Part shown: positions 8,997 through 19,700 of the stretch, piece by piece
How the letters are laid out: each line of letters opens with the position of its first letter
Numbering within the stretch: position 1 is the first letter of the stretch
Origin: AWTP1-13 sp033764875
Lineage (GTDB): Bacteria; Pseudomonadota; Alphaproteobacteria; Rhizobiales; Hyphomicrobiaceae
Reading direction: 5' to 3'
Length of the DNA stretch: 64,000 nucleotides
NCBI GenBank assembly: GCA_033764875.1
Contig: JANRIO010000052.1
Coordinates: 1 to 64,000, forward strand
Translations under genes and position numbers: made by a program
Notes under the pieces: generated by a model
Told to the model about the DNA's origin: nothing
Database searches by the model: none
What the model saw: the letters and a program-made list of their open reading frames with translations, nothing else

Positions 8997-9148
8997 GGTG
9001 CGCTCCCGAAGCTTCCTCGTGGTGGCGCCATTGCGCCAGCAAATCGGCAACCATGCAACTCCCCTTCGCTGCCGGGCGGCGAAGACCACAAAAGCGCCCG
9101 AGAGACGTAGCGAGACTCGTGCCGCCTGTGACCGGGAGGGATGCGCGG

Positions 9149-9646
9149 ATGGAGCACATGGGCGGGCGGACACTGCTGGCGACATGGGCGATCGCCTCGG
9201 CGATGCCGCTGTGGGCGGCTGCCAGCGCGGGCGCGTGCGACTTGCCGGGACGCCTCGAGGCGACGCGGCCGGTTGCCGCCGAGATGACGGCGGGCTTCGG
9301 CCTGCGAAAGCACCCGATCCTGCAGATCGACCGCATGCACCTCGGGGTCGACTTCCCGGCGCCCATCGGGGCGCCGGTGGTGGCGGCGGCAGCGGGCCGC
9401 GTGCTCTCGGCCGGACGCAGCGGCGAGTACGGCAATCTGGTGGTCGTGGAGCACGGCGGCGGGCTTGCGACCTACTATGCGCACCTGGCGCGCATCGAGG
9501 TGGCGGAGGGCGCATGCCTTGCCGCGGGTGCTGCCATCGGCAGGGTCGGCACCACGGGTCTTTCCGCCGAGCCGCACCTGCACTTCGAGGTGCGCCGCAA
9601 CGGCGCGCCGGTCGATCCCGCCCCGCTCCTCGACGGAGCGCGGTAG
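9149..9646 (+). CDS. Secreted M23-family metallopeptidase (LytM-like)
   Basis: A short exported peptidase, probably cutting cell-wall peptides or regulating such cutting. Of 165 residues, the first 28 or so are a signal peptide (LLATWAIASAMPLWAAASAGA). The M23 domain follows directly: HLGVD supplies the first zinc ligands (HxxxD), and PHLHFEV holds the HxH motif near the end. Gly-rich turns (GEYGNLVVVEHGGG, YYAHL) match the family. The start at 9149 has GGGAGGG 8 bases upstream. It has no coiled-coil or SH3 extension, so this is a minimal catalytic domain. Confidence 0.88.
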   Translation: MEHMGGRTLLATWAIASAMPLWAAASAGACDLPGRLEATRPVAAEMTAGFGLRKHPILQIDRMHLGVDFPAPIGAPVVAAAAGRVLSAGRSGEYGNLVVVEHGGGLATYYAHLARIEVAEGACLAAGAAIGRVGTTGLSAEPHLHFEVRRNGAPVDPAPLLDGAR

Positions 9647-10433
9647 GGCCTGGTTGCGTCGCCCCGACCGGCACAGCAGCCGCCGGGGGCATGGTGGGGA
9701 CGTACCAGCACCAGCCAGCGCTCCCTGCCGGACAGATGGCTCCCGCGGACAATCTCGGGCGCGTCCAAAGGCGAGCACCCACGCACGGCCTGCCGCAAGC
9801 CGCGACGCTTCGAATGCTTCAAGCGGTCATCCTCGGGCTTGTCCCGAGGATCCAACTTTGCGCGGGTGCCTGAGCAAGCGGGTCGTTGGATGGTCGGGAC
9901 AGGCCCACGGCTGTCCGGTTTGGCTTTTCCAACCCGTCGCGATCAAGGGCAAGCGTGTCTGGATGCCCGCCTGCGCGGGCATGACGGTGAGGAATTGGCA
10001 AGCGAACGCCCCATCTCGTCCGTCATGCCCGCGCAGGCGGGCATGACGTTGAGGAATTGGCAGCGAACGCCCCATCTCGTCCGTCATGCCCGCGGAGGCG
10101 GGCATCCACGTCACGTCGCGATCGAGCTGCACCCATTCGGTTCGCTCCGACCTGAATTCCCTCCTCCATCAGGGCCATGACTTGGGTTGACTTACGGCCG
10201 GCAAATTCCAAGCCGGACAGCCATGGGACAGGCCCTACCATGACAATCTGCAGCATGGGTAGCGGAGGCTGCCTGCCTGGAAATCGCGCGGGCGCAATTG
10301 CCGGAACTCCTGCCGCGCGCGGTTGCAGGGAGCGCGCTCCGGCCGCACGTCTCGATCGCCTCCGGCAAGGCCCCCGCCCGGCGCAGCGCGCCATCCGGGG
10401 ACGCATGACAAGACTGGCGTCGCGCACCGCCGC
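9647..10433. other. Gene-free interval, repeat island
   Basis: Almost 790 bases without a credible gene. It contains one type B palindrome (9831-9850), three type A palindromes and a tandem duplication of about 62 bases. It lies at the 3' end of the secretion operon, on the far side from the repeat-protein gene. Confidence 0.6.
9981..10104. repeat. Tandem duplication of about 62 bases carrying type A palindromes
   Basis: The segment beginning ATGACGGTGAGGAATTGGCA at 9981 and the one beginning ATGACGTTGAGGAATTGGCA at 10043 are nearly identical over 61-62 bases. Each runs through GCGAACGCCCCATCTCGTC into a type A palindrome. The copies differ by a few substitutions and one base of length. This looks like a local duplication of a palindrome plus its flank. 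Confidence 0.75.
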
Positions 10434-11897
10434 CTACGGCTCGCGGATGCTCTCGCGCAGGCCGCGGGTGATGGGATAGAGGAAATAGGACATGACGGAG
10501 CGGGTGCCGACCTTGATCTCGCCCGCGACGGTCATGCCGGCGAGCAGGCGCACGCCCTTGGGCAGGTTGTCGAGGTGAAGGTCGACGATCTCGACGCGGG
10601 CGCGGTGGAAGACGCCGGTCGGCTGGCGCAGCGTCGGAGCCGAGCCGTCGCCGATGCCCTGCGCTCCGCCGGGCGTGAAGCTCTCCTCGCCGATGGAGAT
10701 GAGACGGCCCTTGAGCATGCCGTGCTTCTGGAACGGGAAGGCGTCGACCTTGAGCAGCACCTCGTCGCCGATCTTGGCGTAGCCGATGTCGGCGGAGCTG
10801 ATCAGGATCTCGGCGATCAGGGTGGCGCCGGACGGCATGATGCTCATGAGGGGCTCGGCCTCGCGCAGCACCGATCCCACCGAGCGCTTGGCGAGGTCGA
10901 GCACGACGCCGTCCTCCGGCGCCGTGACCGCGATGAGGTCGTGCATGCGCTCGGCCTTGGTCAGCTGCTCCCTGGTGCGGGCAAGCTCGGCACGCTGGCG
11001 GTCGAGGTCCTCGAGCAGCGTGCGGCGCCAGTCGTCGAGGAAGGCCTGTCGCTCGGCGCGCTTGGAGGAAGTGGCGAACTGCAGCTCGGTGAGGCGGTCG
11101 ACGGCGTCGCGGTGCTCGCGCTCGGCGCGCAGGCGGGTGTCGCGGGCGAGCAGCAGCTGCATGCGCGAGCCGGCCTGGAGCTTCAGCAGGCGCGAGCGCA
11201 TGCCCTCGATCTCCTGCACCACGGCAAGCTGCTCGGCGAGCGTCTCGCGCTGGCCGTCGATGGTGCGGGCGCTGGCCTCGAAGCGGTTGAGCTCCTCGTC
11301 GTAGGCCTTGAGGCGGGAGGCGAGCTGCGACTGGCGCTGGCGCATCAGGACGGCCTGCAGGCGCTCGTCGGCGTCGGACGGATCGCGAACCTGGAAGGTG
11401 CCGCCCGACCACTCGGCCTCCATGCGGCGCACCTGGGCGAGCAGCGTCCGGTGGCGCGTCCTCAGGGCCGCGAGGTCGGCCTCGGCGAAGGTGGCGTCGA
11501 GGGTGGCGAGCTGCTGGCCCTTCCTCACCGTCTCGCCCACCTTGACGTTGAGGCTGCGGACGATGGAGCGCTCCATGGGCTGGATGACGATGGGCGGCAC
11601 GTCGATGTTGAGCTGGCCGGAGCTCTGCACGATGATGTCGATATGCACGATGGCCGCGCCGACCACGCCGGCGGCGAGGGCGCCGGCGAGCACGTAGCTC
11701 AACTTGCGGAGCACCTTGGGAGGCTGCTCCTCGATCATCTCGTCGAGATCGGTCTCGGGGCCGCGGCGCTCGGGCTGATCCGGCGGCATGAGCTCGCGCA
11801 CACGCGCGCGCACGGGCTCGAGCACGCGCGCGCGGAAGGCCTCGCGGAGGGCCATCAGGCGGGCCATGGGGCCGGGCTCGAGAGCTGCCGTGGTCAT
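10434..11897 (-). CDS. Type I secretion membrane-fusion protein, HlyD family
   Basis: Periplasmic adaptor that links an ABC exporter to an outer-membrane channel. From the chosen start it has 487 residues: a cytosolic N-terminus rich in Arg/Glu, one membrane helix at about 68-87 (SYVLAGALAAGVVGAAIV), a beta/lipoyl half (VKVGETVRKGQQLATLDATFAEADL), a long coiled-coil region at about 140-315, the second lipoyl half (APEDGVVLDLAKRSVGSVL), and a C-terminal beta-barrel ending in the usual HlyD tail. ATG 11897 overlaps the exporter stop (ATGA), showing coupling; an in-frame ATG at 11948 would lie inside the exporter gene. Last gene of the three-gene leftward operon. Confidence 0.93.
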   Translation of the reverse strand: MTTAALEPGPMARLMALREAFRARVLEPVRARVRELMPPDQPERRGPETDLDEMIEEQPPKVLRKLSYVLAGALAAGVVGAAIVHIDIIVQSSGQLNIDVPPIVIQPMERSIVRSLNVKVGETVRKGQQLATLDATFAEADLAALRTRHRTLLAQVRRMEAEWSGGTFQVRDPSDADERLQAVLMRQRQSQLASRLKAYDEELNRFEASARTIDGQRETLAEQLAVVQEIEGMRSRLLKLQAGSRMQLLLARDTRLRAEREHRDAVDRLTELQFATSSKRAERQAFLDDWRRTLLEDLDRQRAELARTREQLTKAERMHDLIAVTAPEDGVVLDLAKRSVGSVLREAEPLMSIMPSGATLIAEILISSADIGYAKIGDEVLLKVDAFPFQKHGMLKGRLISIGEESFTPGGAQGIGDGSAPTLRQPTGVFHRARVEIVDLHLDNLPKGVRLLAGMTVAGEIKVGTRSVMSYFLYPITRGLRESIREP

Positions 11898-14077
11898 GCC
11901 GCCGGGCGATCCTTGCGCGGGGTCATGTGCTGCGTCTGCTGTTGCCACAGATGGGCATAGATCTCGCAGCGCTCGAGCAGCGTCTCGTGCGGCGCGAAGT
12001 CGATCACCTGGCCGCGGTCGAGGACCATGATGGCGTCCGCCATGGTGAGCGACGACAGCCGGTGCGAGACCACGATCATGGTGCGGTTCTCGGCGATCCT
12101 GGCGAGGTTCTCCTGCACGATCGCCTCGCTCTCGGGATCGAGCGCGCTGGTCGCCTCGTCGAAGATCAGGAGCTGCGGCTTGGTGAGCAGCGAGCGGGCG
12201 ATGGACAGGCGCTGGCGCTGGCCGCCCGACAGGTTGGTGGCGCCTTCCTCGAGCATGGTGTCGTAGGACATCGGCAGGCGGTCGATGAACTCGGCCGCGC
12301 CGGCGAGCTGGGCGGCCTGGGCGACCTCGATCAGGGAGGCGTGGGGCTTCGATACGGCGATGTTCTCGCGGATGGTGCCGCGGAACAGGAAGCTCTCCTG
12401 CAGCACGACGCCGACGTTGCGGCGCAGGTGCACCAGATCAATGTGGCGCATGTCGACGTTGTCGAGGCGGATCACGCCTTCCTGCGGCACGTGGATGCCC
12501 TGGATCATGCGCGTGACGGTGGTCTTGCCCGAGCCCGAGCGGCCGACGACGCCGACCATCATGCCCTTCTTGATGGTGAAGGAAATGCGATCGAGCGCCG
12601 CGTTGGTGGCGCCCGGGTAGCGGAAGGTGACCTGCTCGAAAGTGAGCTCGCCGCGGATCGGCGGCTTCAGGCCCTTGTGGCGCTCGCCGCGTTCGGGCGG
12701 GTGGTTCATGACGTGGCCAAGCATCTGCACCGACAACGCCGTCTCCTGGTACTCGTTGATCAGCGCCACGATCTGGACCAGGGGGCCGCTGACGCGCCCG
12801 GAGAGCATGTTGAAGGCGATCAGCGCGCCGATCGAGAGCTGGCCCGCGAACACGTCGAGGGCGCCGATCCCGAGCACGGCGATCTGCATGCCCTTCTCCA
12901 GCGCCGTGGTCGTGACGTTGGCGAAGGCGGCGATCTGGCCGACGCTCATGTGGCGGCGGACGGCCATCACCACCTTGCCGTCCCAGGCTTCCTTCTTCGA
13001 CGGCTCGAGCGCCAGCGACTTGATGGTGCGCATGCCGTTGATGGTCTCGATCAGATGCGCCTGGCGCGAGCCCTCGGCGCCGTAGAGCTGGTTGAGCTGG
13101 CTGCGGAAGGTGGGGATGAGGACGCCGATGACGGCAGCGATGGCCGCGGAGAAGGCGAGGACCAGCAGGGTCAGCTTGACGCTGTAGAAGAGCAGCAGCA
13201 CCAGCAGGATCGGCAGCACGGCAGCATCGAGCAGAGTGTGGAACAGGCGCCCGGTGAGAAACAGGCGCACCTTCTCGGTCTGCTGCATGTGACGGGCGAT
13301 GACGCCGGCCGGCGTCGCCTCGAAGAACTGCATCGGCAGCGACAGCAGATGCTTGAAGACGCGCGAGGCGAGCCGCGCGTCGATCTTGTTGGAGGCGAAC
13401 ATCATCAGGTACTGGCGCACGTAGCTGAAGATGGCGTCGAAGGCGATGATGGCGATGAAGGCGCCGCTCACCACGTAGAGCGTCTGGTAGCTGTGGTGGG
13501 GGATGACCTTGTCGACGATCACCTGGAACAGCATCGGCGTCGCGAAGCCGATGATATTGCACATGGTGGCGGCGATGGCGACGTCACGCAGGTAGCGCTT
13601 CTGGCGCAGGATCTCGGGGAGGAACCAGCGCAGGCCGAAGGGCTGGCCCTCGTCGTCGAGGCCGGGCTTCGGGCGCCGGCACTCCAGGTAGATGCCGCTC
13701 CAGGTGGCGAGGAACGCGTCGAGCCGCATGGTGACGGGGCCCGCCGCCTCGCTGGTGGGGTCGAGCACGATCACGCCCGGCTCGTTGTCCTCGGTCGGCA
13801 CCTCGCCGATGACGATGACCCAGCGGCTGTCCTTGCGCACGGTCATGAGAGGATACTGGCCGCGCAGCGCGCGCACGTCCTCCCACTTGCGACCCTTGCT
13901 GATGCGGCAGTCGAGCCCGGCGCCCTGCAGGATCTTCTGCACGGAGGTCAGCGAATCCTTGTGGTCGCCGACGCCCAGCTGCTCGGGCTGCAGATGCACG
14001 CCGTTGTGCAACGCGACGAGGAACGCGCTGCGCACAGCCGTGTGGTAGGGCGGCATTTGGCCTTTCGGGTCACTCAT
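11894..14077 (-). CDS. Type I secretion ABC exporter with inactive C39-like domain
   Basis: Inner-membrane ATPase exporting an unfolded protein directly out of the cell with HlyD and a TolC-type channel. Layout of its 727 residues: C39-like domain about 10-135, six-helix membrane domain about 160-450, nucleotide-binding domain about 475-715. Walker A GRSGSGKT is at about 512-519, signature LSGGQ at 616-620, Walker B LLIFDE at 636-641, and switch VVSHR near 668. The C39-like domain lacks the catalytic Cys and His (SRWVIVIG where HxVV would be expected), so it probably binds substrate without cutting a leader, as in HlyB. The likely cargo is the giant repeat protein encoded divergently. It lies 27 bases from the glycosyltransferase gene. 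Confidence 0.94.
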   Translation of the reverse strand: MSDPKGQMPPYHTAVRSAFLVALHNGVHLQPEQLGVGDHKDSLTSVQKILQGAGLDCRISKGRKWEDVRALRGQYPLMTVRKDSRWVIVIGEVPTEDNEPGVIVLDPTSEAAGPVTMRLDAFLATWSGIYLECRRPKPGLDDEGQPFGLRWFLPEILRQKRYLRDVAIAATMCNIIGFATPMLFQVIVDKVIPHHSYQTLYVVSGAFIAIIAFDAIFSYVRQYLMMFASNKIDARLASRVFKHLLSLPMQFFEATPAGVIARHMQQTEKVRLFLTGRLFHTLLDAAVLPILLVLLLFYSVKLTLLVLAFSAAIAAVIGVLIPTFRSQLNQLYGAEGSRQAHLIETINGMRTIKSLALEPSKKEAWDGKVVMAVRRHMSVGQIAAFANVTTTALEKGMQIAVLGIGALDVFAGQLSIGALIAFNMLSGRVSGPLVQIVALINEYQETALSVQMLGHVMNHPPERGERHKGLKPPIRGELTFEQVTFRYPGATNAALDRISFTIKKGMMVGVVGRSGSGKTTVTRMIQGIHVPQEGVIRLDNVDMRHIDLVHLRRNVGVVLQESFLFRGTIRENIAVSKPHASLIEVAQAAQLAGAAEFIDRLPMSYDTMLEEGATNLSGGQRQRLSIARSLLTKPQLLIFDEATSALDPESEAIVQENLARIAENRTMIVVSHRLSSLTMADAIMVLDRGQVIDFAPHETLLERCEIYAHLWQQQTQHMTPRKDRPAA

Positions 14078-14104
14078 AACGATGCGCGCCCTCTCGTCCC
14101 CGTC

Positions 14105-16165
14105 TCACTCTGCCGCGCGCAGCGGCAGCACCGAGCCACCGACCATCGGGTCGCCGGCGTTGCGCACGCGCAGGCGGCGGTCGTAGGCGAGCGTGGAGAA
14201 GGCACAGCGGGCCGCGAGACTGTCGCGGTAGACGCCGTGGTAGGCGGCGATGTCGGCCGCCTTGGCGATGCGCTCGTCGTGGCCCTCCTCGCAACCGATC
14301 TCGTGCAGCACCTCGAGGTTGGAGAGATCGGGCTGCGGCAGGCGGCCTTCGGCGTAGTCGCTCCACATCTCCTCGTAGAGCCCCTCGAGGCCGCGCACCA
14401 GGCGGGGCATGTCGAACAGCGTGCAGGTGGCGCGGCCCAACTCGAGCTTGGCGCGCAGCGCCTTCAGCAGCGAGCGGTCGTTGCCGAGCTCGACGGCGCG
14501 GCGCACGTAGTCCTCGGGGGAGCTGCAGACCAGCTCGGGCAGCCCGGCGGCGGTGACGAGGCTGCCGCAGACGCGCGCGGCAAAGCCGCGGCCGGGATAG
14601 GTGAGGATCGGCACGCCGAGCCACAGGGCGTCGGAGGCGGTGGTGTGGGCACCGTAGGGGAAGGTGTCGAGGAACAGGTCGGCAAGGCGGTAGCGGGCCA
14701 GATGATAGGCGTTGGCGAGCTTACCCGCGATGACAATGCGGTCGCGGGAGATCCCGCGCTTCTCGGCCTCGACCTTGAGGCGCTCGTTGGTCTCGTCGGT
14801 GCCGGAGAGCAGCCAGAGCACGCTGTCGGGCACGCTGGCCAGAATGCGCATCCACTGGTCGAAGGTCTGGCCCGTGATCTTCTGCGTGCCGTTGAAGCAG
14901 CAGTAGACCACGGCATTCTCGGGCAGGCCGACCTCGGCGCGCGTCGGGCAGTCGGCGACGAGGCGCTTCCTGTCGTTGGGCTGGTAGCAGGGCAGGCGCA
15001 TCACCTTCTCGGTGAAGTAGACCTCGTGCTCCCTGGGCACGATGAACTCGTCGGCGATGACATAGTTGTGGTAGGGGCTGCCCATGGTGCCGGGAAAGCC
15101 CAGCCAGTTGACGATGATGGGCGCGGGGCGCATGGCGAAGACGTTGAGGCGCGCGTCCTTGCTGTAGCCGTTGAGGTCGACGAGGACGTCGATGCCGTCA
15201 TCGCGAATCTTCTGGGCGGCCGCGTCGTCCTTGATGTCGGTGACGTCGGCCCAGTGGTCGAAGGTCGCCTTGATGCGCGCCTGCATGGCGTCGTTGGTCT
15301 TCACGCCCGAGTAGTAGCCGAACACCTCGACCTTGGAGCGGTCGTGGAGGCCGAAGATCTCGGCGGTCAGGAAGCCGACGGCGTGCTCGCGCAGATCGGA
15401 GGAGACGTAGCCGATGCGAAGCCGCCGGCCGCGCGGCGCGGACGGGGGGGCCCAGGCCGGCGGCACCCTGGTGCCCTTGAGCACGTCGGTCTGGTTGTAG
15501 TGGTAGGCGTTGGCGAGCTGGAACAGCGGGTCGTCGGTCTGGCAGGCGGCCGAGAGCGGGCTGATGCCCTTGAGCAGGCGGCGGCGCGTCATGCGGCCGA
15601 AGGGGGCCAGAACCGGCCACTTGCACTGGCCCTGGCGCAGCGCGATCCAATGCTGCGTGACGTCGCGCTGGTAGGGATCGAGCTCGAGGCTCTGATGCAA
15701 CACGGCCTCGGCGTTGGCCTCGATCTTGGCACCCTCAAGCACACGGCCGATCTGCTTCAAGGCCGTCAGCTTGTAGTTGACCGAATCGGGCGTCACGGGG
15801 GCCAGCACGTTGGCGGCCTGGGTCCACTGGGCGATCGACTGGTCGAGCTGGCCGAGGCGCTCGTAGAGCGTGCCTATATTAATGTAGGGCGGGATGAACT
15901 CCGGGTTGGTGCGAATCGCCTCCAGGAACATGTCCCGCGCCCGCTCCAGCTTGCCGGCGTCCGACAGGGCCACGCCGTAGTTGAAGCGCACCGCGTGAAT
16001 CAGCGGGTTGGTGGCGTTCTGGCCGATCCAGATGTCGTAGAGTTGCAGGGCCAGGTCGTTCTCGCCGGCGGCCTTGAGCTGCTCGGTGGCGCCGAACAGG
16101 TCGACCACGCTCAGCTCCTGCGAGAGAGCCTTCCTCACGGCGGAGAGAAACAGATCTTGGGTCAT
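14105..16165 (-). CDS. TPR-containing GT41 (SPINDLY/OGT-like) glycosyltransferase
   Basis: Probable cytosolic protein glycosyltransferase of CAZy family GT41, related to O-GlcNAc transferase, SPINDLY and HMW1C. Of 686 residues, about 30-165 form TPR-like helices (for example NPEFIPPYINIGTLYERLGQLDQSI). The catalytic half starts near 248 with RLRIGYVSSDLREHAVGFL, where His261 matches the essential OGT histidine. A lysine at 429 (YCCFNGTQKIT) matches the nucleotide-binding Lys. LFLDTFPYGAHTTASDALW (about 497-515) is the donor-binding motif. It is first gene of the secretion operon and starts 592 bases from the divergent Thr-rich giant gene, so that protein is a plausible acceptor (inference). 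Start supported by AGGAA upstream. Confidence 0.92.
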   Translation of the reverse strand: MTQDLFLSAVRKALSQELSVVDLFGATEQLKAAGENDLALQLYDIWIGQNATNPLIHAVRFNYGVALSDAGKLERARDMFLEAIRTNPEFIPPYINIGTLYERLGQLDQSIAQWTQAANVLAPVTPDSVNYKLTALKQIGRVLEGAKIEANAEAVLHQSLELDPYQRDVTQHWIALRQGQCKWPVLAPFGRMTRRRLLKGISPLSAACQTDDPLFQLANAYHYNQTDVLKGTRVPPAWAPPSAPRGRRLRIGYVSSDLREHAVGFLTAEIFGLHDRSKVEVFGYYSGVKTNDAMQARIKATFDHWADVTDIKDDAAAQKIRDDGIDVLVDLNGYSKDARLNVFAMRPAPIIVNWLGFPGTMGSPYHNYVIADEFIVPREHEVYFTEKVMRLPCYQPNDRKRLVADCPTRAEVGLPENAVVYCCFNGTQKITGQTFDQWMRILASVPDSVLWLLSGTDETNERLKVEAEKRGISRDRIVIAGKLANAYHLARYRLADLFLDTFPYGAHTTASDALWLGVPILTYPGRGFAARVCGSLVTAAGLPELVCSSPEDYVRRAVELGNDRSLLKALRAKLELGRATCTLFDMPRLVRGLEGLYEEMWSDYAEGRLPQPDLSNLEVLHEIGCEEGHDERIAKAADIAAYHGVYRDSLAARCAFSTLAYDRRLRVRNAGDPMVGGSVLPLRAAE

Positions 16166-16757
16166 TCGCTCAGGTTCCTATCAGGCTGGGCGCTGTTGCG
16201 GCCGAATGCTCGTGGGCTTTCACGGTTTGCGTCACCTTAGGCGTCGTGGCTTGCGCGTACCTGCCCGCACAAGCGACGGCCGATACAATCCCGAGCGGAT
16301 TCCAGAATACCCGATGCGATTCTGCCGATTCCATTTTCCGCCGATTCAAGGTTGCGGCAGCGGAGCATGCAATCAGGGGACGCGTGCATATGCGACGCCG
16401 GCGAAATGCACGGCGCTTGCGACCCGCCTTCTCGAGCCCTCCTGATTCCCTTTGCAATAATCCGAAAATGCATCCGCCGCTGCTGGCGGTCCGTTTAATT
16501 CGTCCGTGCTAAGCGCATCCGCATCCAGTTGCAGAGGCGAAAGCGCAGCATGACCCCGCAGTCTCCAGAGGTGTTGCATATCCGAAAAGCCGCGAGATAT
16601 GCGGCTGGCTCCCCTATTTCCCGACTCTGGAAAACGCTTTCTCTCCGACTTTCTCCGTTTTTATTCCATCCGCTTTACCCATTTTTCAGCATGCAAACGT
16701 AATCATTGCGGCAACATCGGGACAACTGCGTCCAGTATTTAAAAGGGGCACTGCGCC
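16166..16757. promoter_or_regulatory. Divergent, AT-enriched promoter region of the secretion/repeat-protein locus
   Basis: This 592-base gap separates the leftward glycosyltransferase-exporter operon from the rightward giant gene, so it must hold both promoters. The part nearest the giant gene (about 16560-16745) is clearly richer in A/T than the coding DNA around it and has pyrimidine runs. AAAAGGGG at 16741-16748 is the likely ribosome site for the start at 16758. I could not assign definite -35/-10 boxes. No credible gene lies within. Confidence 0.6.
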
Positions 16758-19700
16758 ATGGCTACTTACAACTCGTCGATGACGGCGACCGATATTCAGG
16801 GCATGACGACGACGGAAATCCAGGCCCTGACGTCGACCGACATCGGCCAGTTCACCACGACGCAGCTCTCGGCGCTGACGACGACGCAGGTCGGAACGCT
16901 GTCGAACACCCAGCTCGGGCAGTTCAGCACGACGAACCTCGCGGCGCTGGCCGCCTCGCAGGTCCCGGGCCTCTCGGCCACGCAGATCGCAAGCCTCACC
17001 ACGACGAACCTGCAGTCCCTGATGTCGGCCACCGTCGGCGGCGCGCTTGCCGCGACGCAGATCGCCAGCCTCACCGCGACGCAGGTCGGCAGCCTCACGG
17101 CGCAGGTCTCCGGCCTGTCGACGACGGCGCTGGCGGCGCTTACGGCCACGCAGTTCGGCGGTCTCAGCTCCACCGCGATCGGCAACCTGACGACGACGCA
17201 GATCGGCAATCTCAGCACGACCGAGATCGCGGCGCTGTCCACCGGGCAGGCCGACGGCCTGACCACGACCCAGGTCGGCACGCTCACCACGACGCAGACG
17301 CCCTACCTCACGGGCACGGTGATCAACAGCCTGACCTCGACCCAGCTGGGGTCGCTCACCACGTCCGACATCGGCGTGCTGACGACCACGCAGGTCGCCG
17401 TGCTCAACGCCACGACGCTCAATGCGCTGACGACGACGCAGATCGGCACCCTCACCTCGACCAACATCGGGGCGCTGACCAACACTGCGGTGCAGAGCCT
17501 CAACACGACCAACCTGGCGTCGCTTTCGACGGACCAGCTCGACGGCATCACGTCGGGGCAGGTGGGCGTCCTCACCTCGACGCAGATCAGCAACCTCACC
17601 ACCACCCAGCTCAACAGCCTCACCGACACGCAGGTCGACGGCTTCTCCTCGACCCAGGTCGGCTACCTGACCAGCACGCAATTCAACGCGCTGACCAGCA
17701 CCGAGATCAGCTTCCTCTCGACCACCCAGATCAAGGGGCTGACGGCAACCGTCGCCACCGGTCTCACCACCACCGCGCTCGGCAACCTGAGCTCGGACCA
17801 GGTCGGCGCGCTCACCTCGACCCAGCTCAACGCGCTCACCACCACCAACCTCGCCGCGATCACCACCACCCAGATCGACGGCCTGACCGCGACGCAGGCC
17901 GGCCAGCTCAACTCCACCAGCATCGCGGCGCTGACCACGACCCAGCTCAACAGCCTCGATGCAACGCAGGTTGGCGGGCTTACCTCCACCCAGGTCGGCT
18001 ATCTGACGAGCACGCAGGTCAACGCGCTGACCACCACCGAGCTCGGCTCGTTCTCGACGACGCAGGTCAAGGGCCTCACCTCCACCGTCATCGCCAGCCT
18101 CACCACGACGGCGCTGCCCGGCCTCACCTCCGACCAGATCGGCGCGCTGACCGCGACGCAGGTCACGGCCCTGACCGCGACGCTGCTCGCCGCCCTGACG
18201 ACGACGCAGCTCGACGGCGTCACCTCGACCGAGATCGGCCTGCTCACCACGACGCAAGCCGCCGACCTCACCAGCACGCAAATCGCCTCGCTCGATACCG
18301 CGCAGGTGGTCGGCTTCAAGGCGACGGTGCTGTCCGCGATGACGACCACCCAGCTCGGGGCGCTGACCTCGACGCAGGTCGGTGCGCTGTCGACCACCGC
18401 CGTCAGCGGCCTGACGACGACGCAGCTCGTCAACATCACCACCGGGCAGCTCGCCGGCCTCACGACCACGCAGGTCGCCTTCCTCACGGGCACCGAGATT
18501 GCGAACCTGACCACGACGCAGGTCACCAACCTCACGACGACCCAGCTCTCGGCCCTGACCATCACGCAGGCCGGCTCGCTGACGTCGACCCAGATCAACA
18601 ACATGACGTCGACCGAGATCAGCTCGCTGTCGACGACGCAGATCAAGGGCTTCAGCACCACGGCGATCGCAGGCCTGACGACGACGGCGCTCGGATCGCT
18701 CACGTCCGCGCAGGTCGGCGCCATCACCACCGGCCAGCTCGCCAACGTCACCACCACCAGCATCGATGCGCTGACCACCACCCAAATCGACGGCCTGACG
18801 ACCACGCAGATCGGGGCGCTGACGACGACGCAGAGCAACGCGCTCACCTCCACCCAGATCGGCTCGCTCGACGCCACGCAGATCGGCGGATTGAAGAGCG
18901 CCAATATCGCCACGTTCACGACGACGCAGATCGGAGGCCTGACCTCGACGCTCGTCGGCGCGCTTGCCACGTCGACGCTGACGGGCATCACGACGACCAA
19001 TCTCGCGACGCTGACGACCACACAGCTCAGCGGGCTGACCTCGACGCAGGCCGGCGCCCTCACGACCACCCAGATCGCCAACCTCACCACGACGCAGCTC
19101 GTCAACCTGACGACCGGCCAGCTCTCCGGGCTCACCTCGACGCAGGTCGGCGCGCTGACCTCGACGCAGGTCAACAACCTCACGACGACCGAGCTCGGCG
19201 CGCTGTCGACGACGCAGATCAAGGGGCTTTCCACGACCTCGGTGTCGTCGCTCACGACCACCGCGCTGCCCGGCCTCACCTCGACGCAGATCGAGGCGAT
19301 GACAACCACCCAGATCGCGGCGCTCACCTCGACAAACCTCGGCGCGCTGACCACCACCCAGCTCGCAGGCCTCACGGCCACCGAGATCGGCGCGCTCAGC
19401 ACGACGCAGTCGGCCGGCTTCACCACCACCGAGCTCGGCGCGCTGACGGCCACGCAGATGGCCGGCTTCAAGAGCGCCAACCTGTCGGCGCTGACCACAA
19501 CCCAGCTCGGCGGCCTCGGCACTACCCAGATCGCCGGCATCTCCACCACGGCGCTCGCGGGCCTGAGCACCACCAACCTGGCGGCACTGACCACCACCCA
19601 GCTCGGCGGCTTGACGACGACCCAGATCGGCGTGATCACCACCACGCAGGTGCCGACGCTGACGACCACCCAGGTCGCCAACCTCACCACCACGCAGCTC

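Noticed and set aside
11927..16240. 1,437-codon forward frame opposite the exporter and glycosyltransferase genes
   Set aside because: High-GC shadow frame; the reverse strand carries clear ABC and GT41 motifs over the whole span.
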